A stretch of DNA of 64,000 bases, from contig NC_046675.1 of the NCBI RefSeq assembly GCF_003369915.1, positions 13,578,001 to 13,642,000 on the forward strand, written 5' to 3'. The stretch comes from Drosophila miranda (taxonomy: Eukaryota; Arthropoda; Insecta; Diptera; Drosophilidae). The notes under the pieces are model-generated. The model was not told the origin of the DNA, ran no database searches, and saw only the letters and a list, made by a program, of their open reading frames with translations. Below are positions 45,471 to 58,900 of the stretch, piece after piece; position 1 is the stretch's first letter; every line of letters starts with the position of its first letter. Both the position numbers and the translations under genes were made by a program.

Positions 45471-46414
45471 CATTTTTTATTACCGCTGCTGTAACTAGTT
45501 TCTGTCGGAACACATCACTAAGGTTAATTTTCACACACCAATTTCTGAAGGTTAACAATAATTCCACTAGGGGTTTGGGGTTCAATTAAATTTCGGCCTC
45601 ACAAAAGGTGGCTCGCCCGCATAATCCTGGGTATCTCCTCACGTGAACCAAACTTTCAACACCCCTCTTATCAGACCACTTCCATTTAGTGGAAATGGAA
45701 ATATTTCAGAAAAATGTAATATGTAAATGTCGATTTTCACTAGTTATTGTAGATTTTATTTGTTATTTATGTTATTAAAATATATCTGGGGACTGATATA
45801 CCCGATACCTATTTTGTTTACGGTTTAATTGGGAAAACTAGACCTGGTTTCGATTTTTTCAAGTTTCCGCCTTCGTGTATTGAGGGATCGGTAGAAGGAG
45901 AAGATTACTTTAGTATACAATGATACAATATGAATACGTGTTTCGCCGGCCCCGTGATGTAATAGTTCTGGTTCATGAAGTCAAAATATGGGGAAATATA
46001 TAAATATTAATACATATGTAAAATGGCCCGACCCTATATGGGATTCGACTATTACATGGAAAATGGCTTATAATAGACTTGTAATTATCTTACAATCTTT
46101 ACATCAATACGTTAATTGTCAGATAATTATTGCACAAGTAAACGATACAAAATTGCAAAACAATAATAAAAAATATTGTTGCGATATTGTTTATCGGTAT
46201 TTTGTTTAATATATATGTGCATATATATTTGCTCCCTTTTTTGTATCTGTACAAAAATGGGAAAGACACTTTTGACAATGTCAGATGTAAGAATGAAAAG
46301 TTTTTGGGAATACAAATAATAAAAATGAAATATTTTGTATACTAATTAGTTTTCCCTCCGGTGATGTATTCTTATATTTGTGTCTTCAAATCTATGGACT
46401 GATATCAAAATGTG
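45471..46414. other. Anonymous AT-rich DNA
   Basis: No gene, RNA or element recognised. Confidence 0.4.
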
Positions 46415-46745
46415 TATGTAGGCATACTTGAGAATGTATTTCATTCATATCCATTGAATTTTGCCTCTCAAAAGAATCTTTCAACAGGGTAATGACCCGG
46501 AAGACTCAAAAAAGTTCGCTAGGAATTGGTTGGCATCCGAATAGATAGACGTTTTGCCATCGAAAACTTATGGCAAATCCATTAACCAAAGCACAGATTT
46601 GACAATTGCCTCAAGAAATAAGGTCTCAAGTTTTATTTAAGCGTTTGTAGGACCCTTGTCAGGGCGTTTCAAGACCGTAATGAAAACCAAAATGATCAAA
46701 AACTATAAATTAAACTCCCAGAAACTTGTAGAACATTTGACATAA
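46415..46745 (+). mobile_element. Tc1-family transposase relic
   Basis: Frame pieces match the C-terminal half of Tc1 transposases in order: YVGILENVFHSYPLNFASQK (46415-46474), then FQQGNDPEDSKKFARNWLAS (46481-46540, the family's QDNDPKH block), IDVLP, and after a deletion of the usual proline-rich spacer, IENLWQI (46559-46579), the hallmark of this family. A later QKLVEHL piece fits the terminal helix. Stops and frameshifts show it is dead; I saw no terminal inverted repeats. The catalytic Asp of the NDP block is kept, but the rest is broken. Confidence 0.7.
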
Positions 46746-49700
46746 GTTTTAGCTTAAAATTTCGTTGGTTATTTCCATGAACAGCAGATTTGATGGGTTC
46801 TTTTAAAAAGAAATGGGATTATGGGATTTGGGTATTTACAATTTTGAAGATTTGGAAAAAATTTCCCAAAAAGTGTTTTCAAAGTTGTGAAGTGCGGCAC
46901 TACTCTTTGCATGAACACAGCTGTATGTCTGAATTTTAATCGTTGTTAAATTCATTTAAAAACTGGTAATGCAAAGAACAGTTAAATCGCTGCAGGGAAA
47001 GAGCAAATGTATTGAAATTCTTGCAGGGAAAACAATTGTATGTAAAAATACCCTAAAACAATTTGTTCCCCTTTTTTAAGTGCTTGATTTTAAGTCATAA
47101 TCAAAGCCTTCTTCGGGGCCTCAAAGTAGTTGGAACCTCTGAACACCTATGCATACTCGTACTCGCATGAATCCTAATTGCTAAAGAATTTCACAAGTGG
47201 GCCGCATGCCACAGTCGCGTGGCTGTACCATTCCTATAGCCGTCAGCACCATCCGATAAAATCGATCACAATGGAATGGGATGGGGTGGGGAAGGGTGAA
47301 ACCGTGTTGCTAATTCGATTGATCAACGGGGCTTAAAGCTAAAGCGGAGTGGCTATCATAATGGAATAATCGTGCCATTTACACCTGTGGCCTGGCCAAG
47401 TGGCAATTGGCAATTTGCGTTTCTAATTAGTTGCATCCGTGCCTGCAATTTATGCTCGGAATGCGACTATTGGCAATTGTTTAGATAGTTGTCGCCCATG
47501 TGACGAACCATCGTGCGGACCACGTGCAATCGTCGCCTCTGGCGCCCCATCTTAATTCCCGATTGATTCCCACTCGCAGTCTCCGAGTACAGTCTGCATC
47601 ACTTATTGATTGGCATTCACATACTGTTGTCGTCTTGTGACCAGGCAAGACCCTTCCTTGAGGATAGTCATGCCTAAATATAGCAGCACTTAGAATTTCA
47701 TTAGTTCGATTAATGATTGCGATAAGATTAATCCCCAATGTAATGCAAAGCACAGGGATGGCAGGAGATACTCATTGCATTTGTTCTATGGAACTTGGAG
47801 GGGATCGAGGACTACAAAAAAGGCTTCATAAAACACTAAAAAAATTTTAATAAATATAGAAAATATACACCCGGAGAAAAAAGCTCTGAGATGATAATTA
47901 TTTATACCAATATAATAAAAAGAAAGTTTTTTCTTTCACCATTAATATGGAAATATTTTATGTAAATATATATCATATATAAAATTAATATATGTGATAT
48001 TTAAAATAAATATATTTCCTACAAATTCAATAAATATTTTATATATATATATAAATATTTGAACATATTTCATTTAAAAATATATTTCATATATATAATT
48101 AAATGAAATTAAAATATTTCACATTAAATATATTTCCCATAAATGATAAAAGTTGCCCTACATATATTTTATTTTATTTTATTATATTTATTTATTTACA
48201 AAGACTTTTTTACATTTATTTTTAAATAAAAGTCTATTTGGTTTGCACCTAAAAAAATATATATTTAAATTAAATATGTTTTTAATTCATTTTACTCTGC
48301 CATTTTTCTCTGAGTTTATTTTTTGTAATACATTTTTGTTAAGGGAGTAAAATTTAAAATTTAGCAATAAAAAAGTTTAGATTAAATTAATTGATTTCGA
48401 GATAAAAAATTGATTTCTGCAATAAAAAATATCTAAAACTATTAAGATTTATTCTGAGCATTTACGAGCTCATATTTATAGAATGGGAATTTTATTAGCT
48501 TCAGGCTTGCGTGCTTTATTCTAGCATTGAATCAGCCTTCTATTGTTATCCATTAAAAATCCGTAAGATCAACGAGGACATGCCCTAGTATAACGACTCT
48601 ACGAAAGATCTAGGGACAAGGCAAGGAGATACAAAATTCTTTGGCAGAATTTACTGTCTTATATACAATCTTCCAAACGAGAGAATTGGGTACTTCTTTG
48701 GCTTTAATATTTGTACAAAATACTTGAATAATTTGTTGAATTTTTCGCATTGAACATATTTCATTTTGGTGCACTCGTGTGTCCGATGTCGCATATGGGA
48801 TGGCGGATGGGTGGGTCTGGGGATGGGTCTGTGGATGGGACAGAGAGCCAGATCGAGAGCGAGTGCCTGTCATAAATTTAAGCGCAATTTGTTTGTCTTG
48901 CATGTCATTTTGTTGTCCACAAAGATTTCATATTTTAATACGCTCTCAGTTTTCTATTATTTATTCTCGTTTCATGACTGTAGGAAAATATTTTTAATGG
49001 GTTTTACAGCACGTGCCATGCCGTCTGTTTTTGTGAATGTGAGAGCGTGTTGACGAGAGTCTGTTATTATTATTATTATCGTGTTGTTATTGTTTTTAGA
49101 ATATTTGCAAATATTGCAGCATAAATTGTGTTTATAATTTATGACAGATTATTAAAGTCTGCAGCTGTTTTTGGGCCTCTGCTTTGATTAAAGATTGGGA
49201 AATATTTCCCAACAAACCACTTCCCCCCCTTGACTGTCTTCAAAACAGATTTTAAAAAAAGCTACAATAAATACAGATGTGACCAAAAAAGGGAACATTT
49301 TTAAAAAATAATTTAAAGATTTTCCACAAGATGCCCTATTAATTATTGTTTAATTTTTGCCCGTAAATAGGTGTACTCTTTGGCCGCTTGCTTGATAAAA
49401 ACATCTTTTTTATGTTGTCGTTCGCCTAATTTGTTGCAACAGGTGCCACACGAGCACCTACCTCCGCTGCACTCCTCTTGTGGCATAGAAATTGGCGGCA
49501 TCTCGACGGCCCGTGTCGGTGGCTGGTGGCTGGTGGCCGGTGGCCATCGGTTGCTCATAATTTATATGCATGCGGGATAAGTTGTATATTTATTGGCATA
49601 AAGATAAGTTATGTGGCCGGCCGCACATACGAGACTCATTTATTTTTGGGCTACCTTTTTGGGGCAGGCAAAAATAATAATAAATTATTTGCACATTTAC

Positions 49701-51837
49701 AAATCAAAATTTATGTGCTCTAATTATTTATTATTGCTCCCCCTTCTCTTTGTCAGATCTCTTAAATGTTGAATTTTTGATGGAAGATTATTGCTTAAAT
49801 TTCGTAATCCCTTATTTAAATTGTACTGAATTTTCCCCTCTTTGAAGCTTCTAAAGTGTATTTTATTTGTTTTTACAGATTTTAAAGGATCCTCTGGTAA
49901 GTAGAAGAAGATTCTCTGAAGGAACCCCCAAATGACGAATGTAGATCAAGTATTTTTGAATAAAAATTATAAACATAACTGGCTTCTCACACATTTAGAT
50001 TTCCAAATTATTTATTTATGTACATATTTATAAAAGAGCTGTTCAGGGTTTTTGTGGAACTATGTTTTCTTATTGCCATATTTTTATATTCTCAATAAAT
50101 CATTATCTCCAAAAACTACTATTAATCTTTTTTTTAATACTATTTTTTTTCTATCTATTTTTTGGATTTTTACTAAAGAAATATTTTCTCTTTTCCTCAT
50201 GGAGGTATTTCCATTTAAGGAACAATTTTAATGGCCATAAATTGGATTAAAAAGATTTAAGTCTGGGGGTTCGCTCCATTTCCATGGCACCTTCAAGGAA
50301 TATTTTCTGTTGCTTTTTCCACTTTAAGAATTCCATTTCCTTTTGTTCCCCACTTAATTACTTTTTTTTTTTTAGATTTCTAAAAAATATCTTATATTTA
50401 AAACCCGATTAGAAGAATTTTAAAATGATTCCCGGTAATCATTTTGTAAATAAAATTGTAGTATTTATAGTAAATATGTAAATCAACACGTAATTAGTCA
50501 TCAGTATGTGGGAATATTCTAAAGACATCAAAAGAGCACGCTTCGGTGGGATAGAATCCGATCGGATCGGATCGGGACGGGACGGTATGGAGCCAGACAG
50601 ACGATGAAACGCATTAAACAGAATTGCATTGCACAAAAGTCGAATCTAAATGTTGATCTAAAATCGAAATTAAATTGAGATGGCAGATGGGAGATAGCAG
50701 GGCGTGGGGGTGGTGGGGGTTGGTTGGGGATTAGACGGGTTCCTGGGTCACGTTCTGCTCGGCGCTAATCGCTCAATTTGCCTCACTGCTAGCACGCGGA
50801 AATGTGTGGGAGGGCATGAGACCGAGACCGAAACAGAGACAGCGACAGAGACAGCGGCAGAGACAGCCCCAGTGATTCGTACAGTGGGGCCATGCTAATT
50901 AAATTTCACTAGTCGCTATTCCGGGGCACGGCGCCGCCTTCAGTCTTAATTTGTTTGCATGCTCGGTCGAGCGGAAAAACAACAACAAATTGACATAATG
51001 ATCATGTTTGAGGATCGTCAACATCAGACCCTCAGGGGACCGGGGTACTGAATGAATGGGTCGGTGTCTGCTGACAGACATATGTTTAGAGATCTTTCTC
51101 TCTCTCTCTCCCTTTCTGCTTTTGTTCAATTGGTATTTTGACTTTGAACTTGTGTTGTTTGCTTGTAATTTACAATTTCTGCACAGGAGGGTCTGCCAGT
51201 CAGAGAGAGGGCTGACCCCATTGTGCACGAACGCTACAGAATTGTGTGCACCATTTCCTACCCACTCAACGTGACGTTTAACGTTTTAAATTTAGCCACA
51301 ACAAACAAAAAAAAACACGGCGAGTGAAAGAAACCAAAACCCAAGTATAACTGTGCTCCGGGGCTTAATATGGACCGACATTTCAATTGCGTTTGCTATT
51401 TTTAGGCATTGTCATAATCTCGCGCGTCGCGGGCTTAACGATTATTTTGCATATTGACGGGGCAGGCAGCACAGAGAGAGAGAGGGGTGCGTACGTGCCC
51501 CGGGCCTGTGTGATTTGTGGCAAGGTTAACCTGTATTGTATAACAAATATTTTATAATTGAGATGTGACCATCGGTATTCTCGTGTCCAAAGTGGAACTG
51601 GAGATATCATATACAAATATGGAACAATGGTGAATATTGTAGAAGCGTGTCTGAAATAATTGTCATCATGGTTTTAAAATCAGACATTAAAAGTCTGTCT
51701 TTAGTGCTAAGCCACTCTGTGAGAGAATGTAATCAGCACTATAATTTTTAAACACCTCAAAAATGTATCAAAATCGAAGCATGTGCCATATACATATCTT
51801 ATTATTATTATTATTTTTTAAAATAAATATTTAAAAT
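46746..51837. other. Long non-coding region, no supportable gene
   Basis: 47860-48480 is extremely AT-rich, dominated by TATA and ATTT repeats. 50560-50585 has tandem ATCGG/GACGG pentamers, 50820-50870 an imperfect GAGACA hexamer repeat, and 51095-51112 and 51472-51484 have CT/GA runs. No coding frame is convincing. Confidence 0.5.
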
Positions 51838-52415
51838 ACTTAATTTTAAAATTTGATTTTTCTCTTTATTTTTTCGAGCTTTAAACAAAATATAAAGTTT
51901 TTAACCCGAATAAAAAATGTTACAAATAGCTAAAGATTCACGGTTAAATCTTCATAAATATTTCATTAAATGTCTGAGATAAATAGTTAAAATACTTAAT
52001 TTTTAATTCAACTAAAACTATAATATCTCTCCATTTTATTTTCGTATTTACCCCGAATCAACAAATTTAACAAATAGCTAAAAATCATTTAACCTGATTT
52101 ACAAATATTTCATTTCTTATAAGAAATAAATACATTTTTAATTTTGAAGATTTAAATTTTGTTTCATCCTTATATTTTTTAACTTTAAACAAAATATAAA
52201 GTCTCTACCTCGAATAAAATAAATTAACAAAAAACTAAAAATAGGTTAATCTGATTTACAGTTAAATCTTCACAAATATTTCATTAAATTTTTGAGATGA
52301 GAAATACTTAATTTTTAAACTTTTTAAATTTAAATTTGTATCCGGTTTTTTCGAATTTTAAACAACATATAAAACCTCTACCCCGTAGTTAATCTTTATA
52401 AATGCTTGAAATTCC
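51838..52415. repeat. Degenerate AT-rich tandem array, about 150-160 bp period
   Basis: Three to four diverged copies can be lined up by recurring blocks in the same order: ACTTAATTTTTAA, a TTTAAACAAAATATAAAG block, an ACCCCGAAT-like block, ACAAATAGCTAAA, a TTAAATCTTCATAAATATTTC block, and GAGATAAATA. The starts lie near 51838, 51995, 52131 and 52308. The copies are old and differ by many substitutions and indels. Confidence 0.65.
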
Positions 52416-54579
52416 ACTGAAAACTTGACTTATTATTATTTTTGTCACATATGAAATGTGTGTTGCACAAACATTTACTTCCTGCACTTGGACGGCGAAT
52501 TCTGTGAATTCTCATTGAACTGCAATACCCTCGAACTCTGTATAACATTTTGCTCTCAAGAATATTGATTTATTTTTATTTTTTGCGAGTGCAAAAGACG
52601 CAGGCGTCCTTGCCTTGACAGATGGAGGCAGACAGAGCGAAAGATCACATGAAATCTTGACCAGCAAATTGAACTGAACGTGTGAGCTATGATTTTGGCA
52701 TATGAGATATGGCACATGGCAAATTTGTGGCATTTTTTGAAAACTCAAAACGTACTTTTGTTTATACAAAATGTATAAAGTTTCATGAACCCCAATGGTG
52801 CACAAGGGTATGATATATGTATTACCGACAAGGCTGTAGATAATGGCTGTCCATTTGTGCTTGTGGGGATCCAAGAGAATCCAAGGCCGTTTTGGCTACA
52901 CATCTACCGGATTCTACAACGACTGGATTGGTTTTCGGTAGTTGTCCCACCAAAAAGATACAATAAGTACCACACTCGATTGTGTGGTTCTTAGTTCTAG
53001 TTTTTACTCTCTCATTCATAAGTTTTTTCCCTCATTTTGATGTCACCGAAACCGACACCGACGTCACGCAAGCGAATATTTGGCGAAAGCTTCCCCGACA
53101 CCAATAGATCGGAGGTGCCAGGAACGCACTCAACCTTTGGCCCGCCCACGCACGTGTCATATAACATTGGGCGCTAATTAAATCGGGGCTTTTGGTCTTT
53201 TGTGTGTCAACATTTTTGAGGGCGTTCGATCACTTGACTCGTGTTGCCGGTGCGCATAAAAAGTAACCTCCTACGTATACAGACACAGATACAGATATAC
53301 GCGTGTGTACATAGATACAGATACAATTTGCACAGCCTGACAAATTTCACACATTTTGCTTATTCGCTTTTGTTAGCTCGAATACAATAAATCCCCCTCG
53401 AAAATGCGCATACAAAAAAATCGAAAAAGAAAGCAACTTGAACTATAAACAAGAATTTAAAAATAAATTTCCTCTAATTGTTAAAATAATACAAACATGA
53501 GTTAAATGCGCATGCCTTTCCAGAGGAAACATGGGTTAAATGGTGATTAGGTAGGGTTCAAGCTTGCCAGGGAGGGGGAGGAATATAACGTGAAGCTAAA
53601 AAGGAGTAGAGATAAAAGAACTAGTTCCATTTGTACAAAGCTCCGATTTGGGGTAAAATAAATTGCGATTTAACTCTAGAAACGCAGGAACGATAAAGTT
53701 CGTTTCGAACCAGTTCAACAATTTTAAAACTCAATCTCTTGGAAGGTTTTTCGAAAATTTATGGAGTCTGCTATCTACATCGGTTTTATTCTGGTAATAC
53801 CAGAACTGTTTTCATTTGGAACAATTTCCAAACTCAATATTACGGTACCAGTTCTAAAAAATCAGGTATTTGATTGTTAAATTTGGTATGAACTAGTTCC
53901 AAAATACAATTTTTTGGATCCTTAAAGAAAGGAATAATAAATGATGCAAAATTCTATAAACAATTAATAAAATATGTATGAATTTTGGCCAGTTTCTCGA
54001 CTTCGGGCTAACATTTCTCGTACCGAAAAAGTGTTGGAAAACGAAAATTGATTTTCTCAACGGCTCATGCCATTTTAACCGGAGGTCGGCTGCGGGTTCG
54101 GAATCTATCGGGTCGACAAAAAGGTGAAGAAGAATTTTAGAAATCCCAACAAAGAAGAAAAGGCACTTCACATTAAGCAAAGCCTAAAAAGCGCTGATGT
54201 TTTAATCAAAGCAATCCTGTGTTTTGCGCAGAACAGCACATTTGTGCGCTTAACAGCACCCTGCTATTCGTTTTCGTTCCCACAAATTACAGGCCTCGAG
54301 AAAGCCGAACTGATTTTCCTACAAGTTTATCGGGTCGTCAACTTTTTCGGACTTAAAACTAACGGGCACCTTAACTCGGAGTCGAGTAACCTATGGAATC
54401 GTTGAAAAATCAGCTAAAAATCATGCATCAAAGAAGCAAAGGCGTTAAATGTCCAATGAAGTGTTGGAAATAGTCTTATTCAAAACATCAGACAGATAAG
54501 ATTGCCTGAGAAAACAAAATATATTTTGCAAGATTTACAAAAAATAGTTTTTCCAAATTCACTGATAAAAGAGAACGAC
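52416..54579. other. Non-coding region upstream of the EB1-like gene
   Basis: No supportable gene. Around 53600-53900 the GAACTAGTTCC and GGTACCAGTTC-like sequences recur, a weak dispersed motif without clear meaning. The last few hundred bases are AT-rich and may carry the promoter of the EB1-like gene; I see no clear TATA or DRE motif. Confidence 0.4.
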
Positions 54580-55191
54580 ATGCAGAACGTTTACCACACC
54601 AGAAACTCAAATCCTTCGCAGAACCTGTCGCGTAAGGAGATCATAAAATGGATTAACAGTACCCTGAACATCGATATTAAGAAGCTGGAGGATCTGGGAT
54701 CCGGCGCCGAGTACTGTCAGCTGTTTAACCAACTCCATCCGGACACCATAAACCTGAAGAAGGTGAAACACGGTTCACATCTCCAGGCGGACTTCCAGGC
54801 CAACTTCCTTTTGCTACAGCTGGCCCTGCAGAAGGTGGGCGTGGACAAGGACATCAAGATCGGCAGGATGATTGTGGGTGGCCGTCGCGAGAACTTGGAC
54901 TTCGCTCAGTGGTTCAAAAAGCTCTACGACCGAAACATTGACAAGAAGGACACAGTCTTCCAGGATGTCTCGGAGCCCAGCAAGCGGTCGTCCAGCAAGC
55001 GGTCATCCAGCAAGCAGTCGTCTAGCAAGCGGTCGACCAGCAAGCGGTCGTCCAGCAAGCAGTCGTCCAGCAAGCGGTCGTCCAGCAGTACAGTAGTTCC
55101 ATCCCGTACCCCAAGCCAGCGATCGGTGTCACTCACTCCTTTCCCGAAAACATCAACCAGACTTCGTTGGTGTAAGGAAGCTTACTTTTAG
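54580..55191 (+). CDS. EB1-like calponin-homology protein, 203 aa
   Basis: ATG at 54580 gives MQNVYHTRNSNPSQNLSRKE, aligned with the usual EB1 start; the open frame continues upstream but without an ATG. Residues 15-117 form the EB-type calponin-homology domain: IIKWINSTLN, GAEYCQLFNQLHP, LKKVKHGSHLQADFQANF, LLQLALQKVGVDKDIKIGRM, FAQWFKKLYDRN. In the EB family this domain recognises growing microtubule ends. Instead of the C-terminal coiled coil and EB-homology domain with the acidic EEY tail, residues 134-169 are a Ser/Lys/Arg tandem repeat (units like KRSSSKQSSS) followed by a short basic tail. It should bind microtubules but not dimerise or recruit EBH partners. It is uninterrupted by introns, as a retrogene would be. 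Drosophila carries several short EB1 paralogues, some testis-biased; this may be one. Confidence 0.9.
   Translation: MQNVYHTRNSNPSQNLSRKEIIKWINSTLNIDIKKLEDLGSGAEYCQLFNQLHPDTINLKKVKHGSHLQADFQANFLLLQLALQKVGVDKDIKIGRMIVGGRRENLDFAQWFKKLYDRNIDKKDTVFQDVSEPSKRSSSKRSSSKQSSSKRSTSKRSSSKQSSSKRSSSSTVVPSRTPSQRSVSLTPFPKTSTRLRWCKEAYF
55020..55090 (+). repeat. In-frame 15/30-bp coding repeat in the EB1-like gene
   Basis: AGCAAGCGGTCGTCC-type 15-bp units are repeated from about 54979 to 55090, with CAG replacing CGG in alternating places, giving the KRSSSKQSSSK pattern. The high nucleotide identity between units suggests recent expansion by slippage or unequal exchange. Confidence 0.85.
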
Positions 55192-55500
55192 CGATATTTG
55201 AGATTTTAAATCTCCTTAGAATAAAATTGTATTAAATTCTTTTTTGAAAATGTTCTGAACTGGAACTGGAACCGAAATATGCAAATAGGTATTCCCCAGC
55301 CCCAAAGGAATTTCCATTTCAATTTGAAATCAAAGTCAATCACTCATTTATATTACTTAATGGGGGGACAGCCGAGCTTTAGCTATAAAGCAGCCGCCGC
55401 AACAGACACGGATACAGTTACAGATAGAGCAATAGATACAGATACAAACACAGATATAGACTGGGAATTACTACCACTAACTAACTAACGTCAACGCCAA
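55192..55500. other. 3' flank of the EB1-like gene
   Basis: AATAAA at about 55219-55224 (in AGAATAAAATTG) is a likely poly(A) signal about 30 bp after the stop. A short imperfect ACAGAT/ACAGAC repeat lies at 55400-55460. No further gene. Confidence 0.45.
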
Positions 55501-55965
55501 CGCGGCCCGGCAATGGAGGCGGCAAAATTTCGCACATTTTGCACAGGTTCCGTCCCCGTCGATCGCCACCGTCGCCGTCTGTTTCGACGCGTCGCTATGG
55601 ATCGTTATGGCTGTTATTGTTGCTGTTTTCGTCGTGTTCCGCCATTTGTAGAGCTCATTTAATTTTTATTGTTGTTTATTGCTTAACGAAAAAAAAAACC
55701 TTTTCATTTTAAATGTTTGATTACAACGATTTGTGAAGTTCAGTCGAAATTGTGATTTGCGCGCTGGAGGAGCGACCGCCGCCGTCCGTCGTCAGCCGTC
55801 AGCCGTCCGATCGCGAGCAATGCGATTCTGAATTGCATTCGGATCGAATCTCCCCAATCAATCGCAATCGCCAGTTGATAGCCGCTCTGGCCAGGACGAC
55901 GCCTCGAGTGTCAAGTGTGAAGAAACTACAGCAATCTCAAATCAAAAATCGTGAAAAATACATAA
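55500..55965 (+). promoter_or_regulatory. CpG-rich promoter-like region, possible fray start
   Basis: A CG-rich stretch of about 460 bp in AT-rich surroundings, with many CGCCGTC, CGACGCGTCGC and CGATCG patches. It contains an Initiator-like TTCAGTC at 55739-55745, followed by purine- and A-rich leader-like sequence to 55965. It lies upstream of fray on the same strand and could be one of its first exons; no splice donor can be assigned with confidence. Confidence 0.3.
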
Positions 55966-58900
55966 ATTTTGAAACTCCAAAATGCAGCTACTCAATTTTA
56001 TGTGCCTCAAGCAAAGTGGGTTTCCAATTTTATTTGATTTAAGCTTTAATTTTGTGTGTGTGTTTGGTGGAAAAAAACAGAATGCAAATTTCCATTGTGT
56101 GACTAAATTAATTTTTTATAATTTCGTGCCCCGCATTTGTCATTTTATAAGCCAGAAATATGTACATGTATCTAATGGAAATAACCAAATTTATGATCCC
56201 CTGGTTATAGATAGATTGTAGGTGTAGAAATGAGTGGCAAGTGTGGAGTGTGACACCGTTTAGGGGAATTGCTGGAAAAACGCATCATCTGACAGTGATT
56301 TATAAATACCTCAACTAAGGATAATTAAATTTGAAAATTATTGTTGTTATCCGATGATAAAAATGTCAATAAAAAGTGGATTGATATTCAACATTCGGTT
56401 AAATATTTCAAATAAATGGCATCAATAAATCAGCTAGGAAAACCATGAGGAAAAATAGAATTCAAAATTGATTTAGTTCAGTTTTGATTAAAAAATATTT
56501 CCTACTAAATTGAATTTTAGCTATATGAATATTTGAGCTATATGAATTTCGAAAAATAGTGGGCAGATCAATTTCTAAATTCCATTAGTAATTTTACTCA
56601 CTTATTTGAAAGATCAAGTTCGATATTTGGTTAGTTTCCGATTTTACTACTCTTGATATTATTTTCTTCAACGGCACACATGTTATTACACTCCAATAGA
56701 AATACGATAGAAAATTATTATCCCATGGTTCCCATATATCTAAAGAGTCATAAGATTTAAGAGATTTCCAAGTGGCTCACCATTAAAAAGTGTTTACTTG
56801 TTGTTGCTTTCATTTAATTACATATTGCTTGAAATCTTTGATTTGATTGATCGTTGAAAATATACAAAGAGTAATGCCAAGATCGAGACATTAAAAGATC
56901 TTAATTCGCTTTCAAAATGCATTAATCAATGCCAGTGCTGAAAGCTGTAAATGCAAAGCCAGATAATCAATTATTTTTCCACACGAAAACTGCTGAAAGT
57001 TTGCAAAAACCAGAGATAAAATCCAAACAAACAGTCGCTGAGGCACTTGGCACAACCCAGCACTCATATGTAATATTAAAACATATGATATTGTATGGTA
57101 TGATATGCCATGCAAAAGCTCGTTAAAGTGTCAATATTAACACCATTATATGACTTCAAATGAATTACAATAACCACAAATTAAACAAACTTATAGCGTA
57201 TACAATTTATTTCGTTTCATCTATTATAATGAAGCTGTCGAATATTTGTAAATGCAAATCTAAAATCTCATTTGTTGTATAATTTTCCACTATTTAAGGG
57301 CAATAAATTTGCTTAAGTGTCTGGTAGATTCGATTTTCTACGTTAAATGGCTAATAATATTTGCTTTAAGTAGGTATAAAATAGATTTACAGTCGAGAGC
57401 TTCGCATGGTGAAGTGTTTCCCTTAATGGGGGTTTGTGGTAAACCCCTCAACCCCCCGGAGACAAGTGGATCACGTAGATTTGAGTCACCTTCTGATTTG
57501 GGAAGACTATTCAAGTTTAATAGGTATTACTTCCGTTACTAAAAAGCCATCAATGTGTGATTCAATACTTCCAGATTTCTGATTTTTCGTAGCAAATTGT
57601 TACATGCATTATTCTCAGTGTATGAGCTTCTCTTCCATGCTTTGATCTTGGTGCAGAGAGCGTGTTGGTGAGAGAGCGCGAATGTACTGAGGGACTCGCT
57701 CAGAGATGATCGAAGGAGCAAGGCAAAACGAGTAAGCTCGGTGTTGACGAGAGCGACAAAGAGAGAGAGAGAGAGGGTTATGTCTGCAGGTAAACAGTCG
57801 TGGGAACGAAAAAAGCTTCACAAAGGCTCAAAGCAGAGTATTCATTAACCGACATTTCTACCTTTCCCGATTCCGATTCATTCCGTTTCATACTCACGCA
57901 TACCTACGCATATGACGCTGATGACGATCACCTTTGCCGGCCGCCAACCCCAGTCGTCGGCTCATCCTCCTCCTCCGATCATACACCACCGCCATGGCCG
58001 AACTGCATTGGAAATGATATGCAAACATCTATGGGAAGGAGACGATCTATAAATAGAGCCGCCACGCAAAAAATGGGAAATGTTTGTATGGGTGTGTGTG
58101 CGTCTGCCTTTGCGTGTTGTGTGCGATTTTTATTTTTATATGTCTTCGGGTCCAACGATGGCGCATTTTCATGCACAGCAGAAAAGAATTTCACGCCATG
58201 GCCAATGCAGACTACTGATCCTATAATTTCTCTACAACCACAATGTCTGAAGATATACATATGGATGTACATACGTATATACATATTTATGTATGTACAT
58301 ATGTAGGTATGCAGAGTAAAGCCCCACGAAATTATACAGATAGATATTTCCATATGGCTGGTGTGTCTCTGACTTTCCCCCTTTTTTGAGGTCTAGTCTA
58401 CTCTCTACGGGTTTGTGAATGCAATTTACAAATTTTCCATGATGGCTTTACGTACGTATTTTTCGGGCTTCCCTCCACTTGTCCCCACCACAACACAACA
58501 CTCCCCACTGCCCCACCACTGAATGGAACAATTAGTATATTATCCAACCCACAGAGAGATAACCAAGTGGAAGGGACTGGGAGTCCATTTGGGGTCTGGG
58601 TGCGGTATAGAAAATAAGTCAGCTGTATCTATGCTCTACTTTTTTTTTGGACTCTTTATTGTTGCTAATTGTTCCCGTTTGTTGTTGTTGGAAACGTTTT
58701 TCACTTATCGTGCGCGTCAGAGCAAATAAAATCTGAGTACACAAAAAAAAAAAGTGGAAAGAATAACCAAAGGAAAGGAGAGAAAATACTCGTTGGTAAA
58801 ATGGTCAGTGGGAATGAAAGACAAATGTTGTGACATAAAAAGAAGAAGCGATTTTTTATTCCAGAAAAAGGCCTCAATTTTTGCATATTTCTTCTAATAA

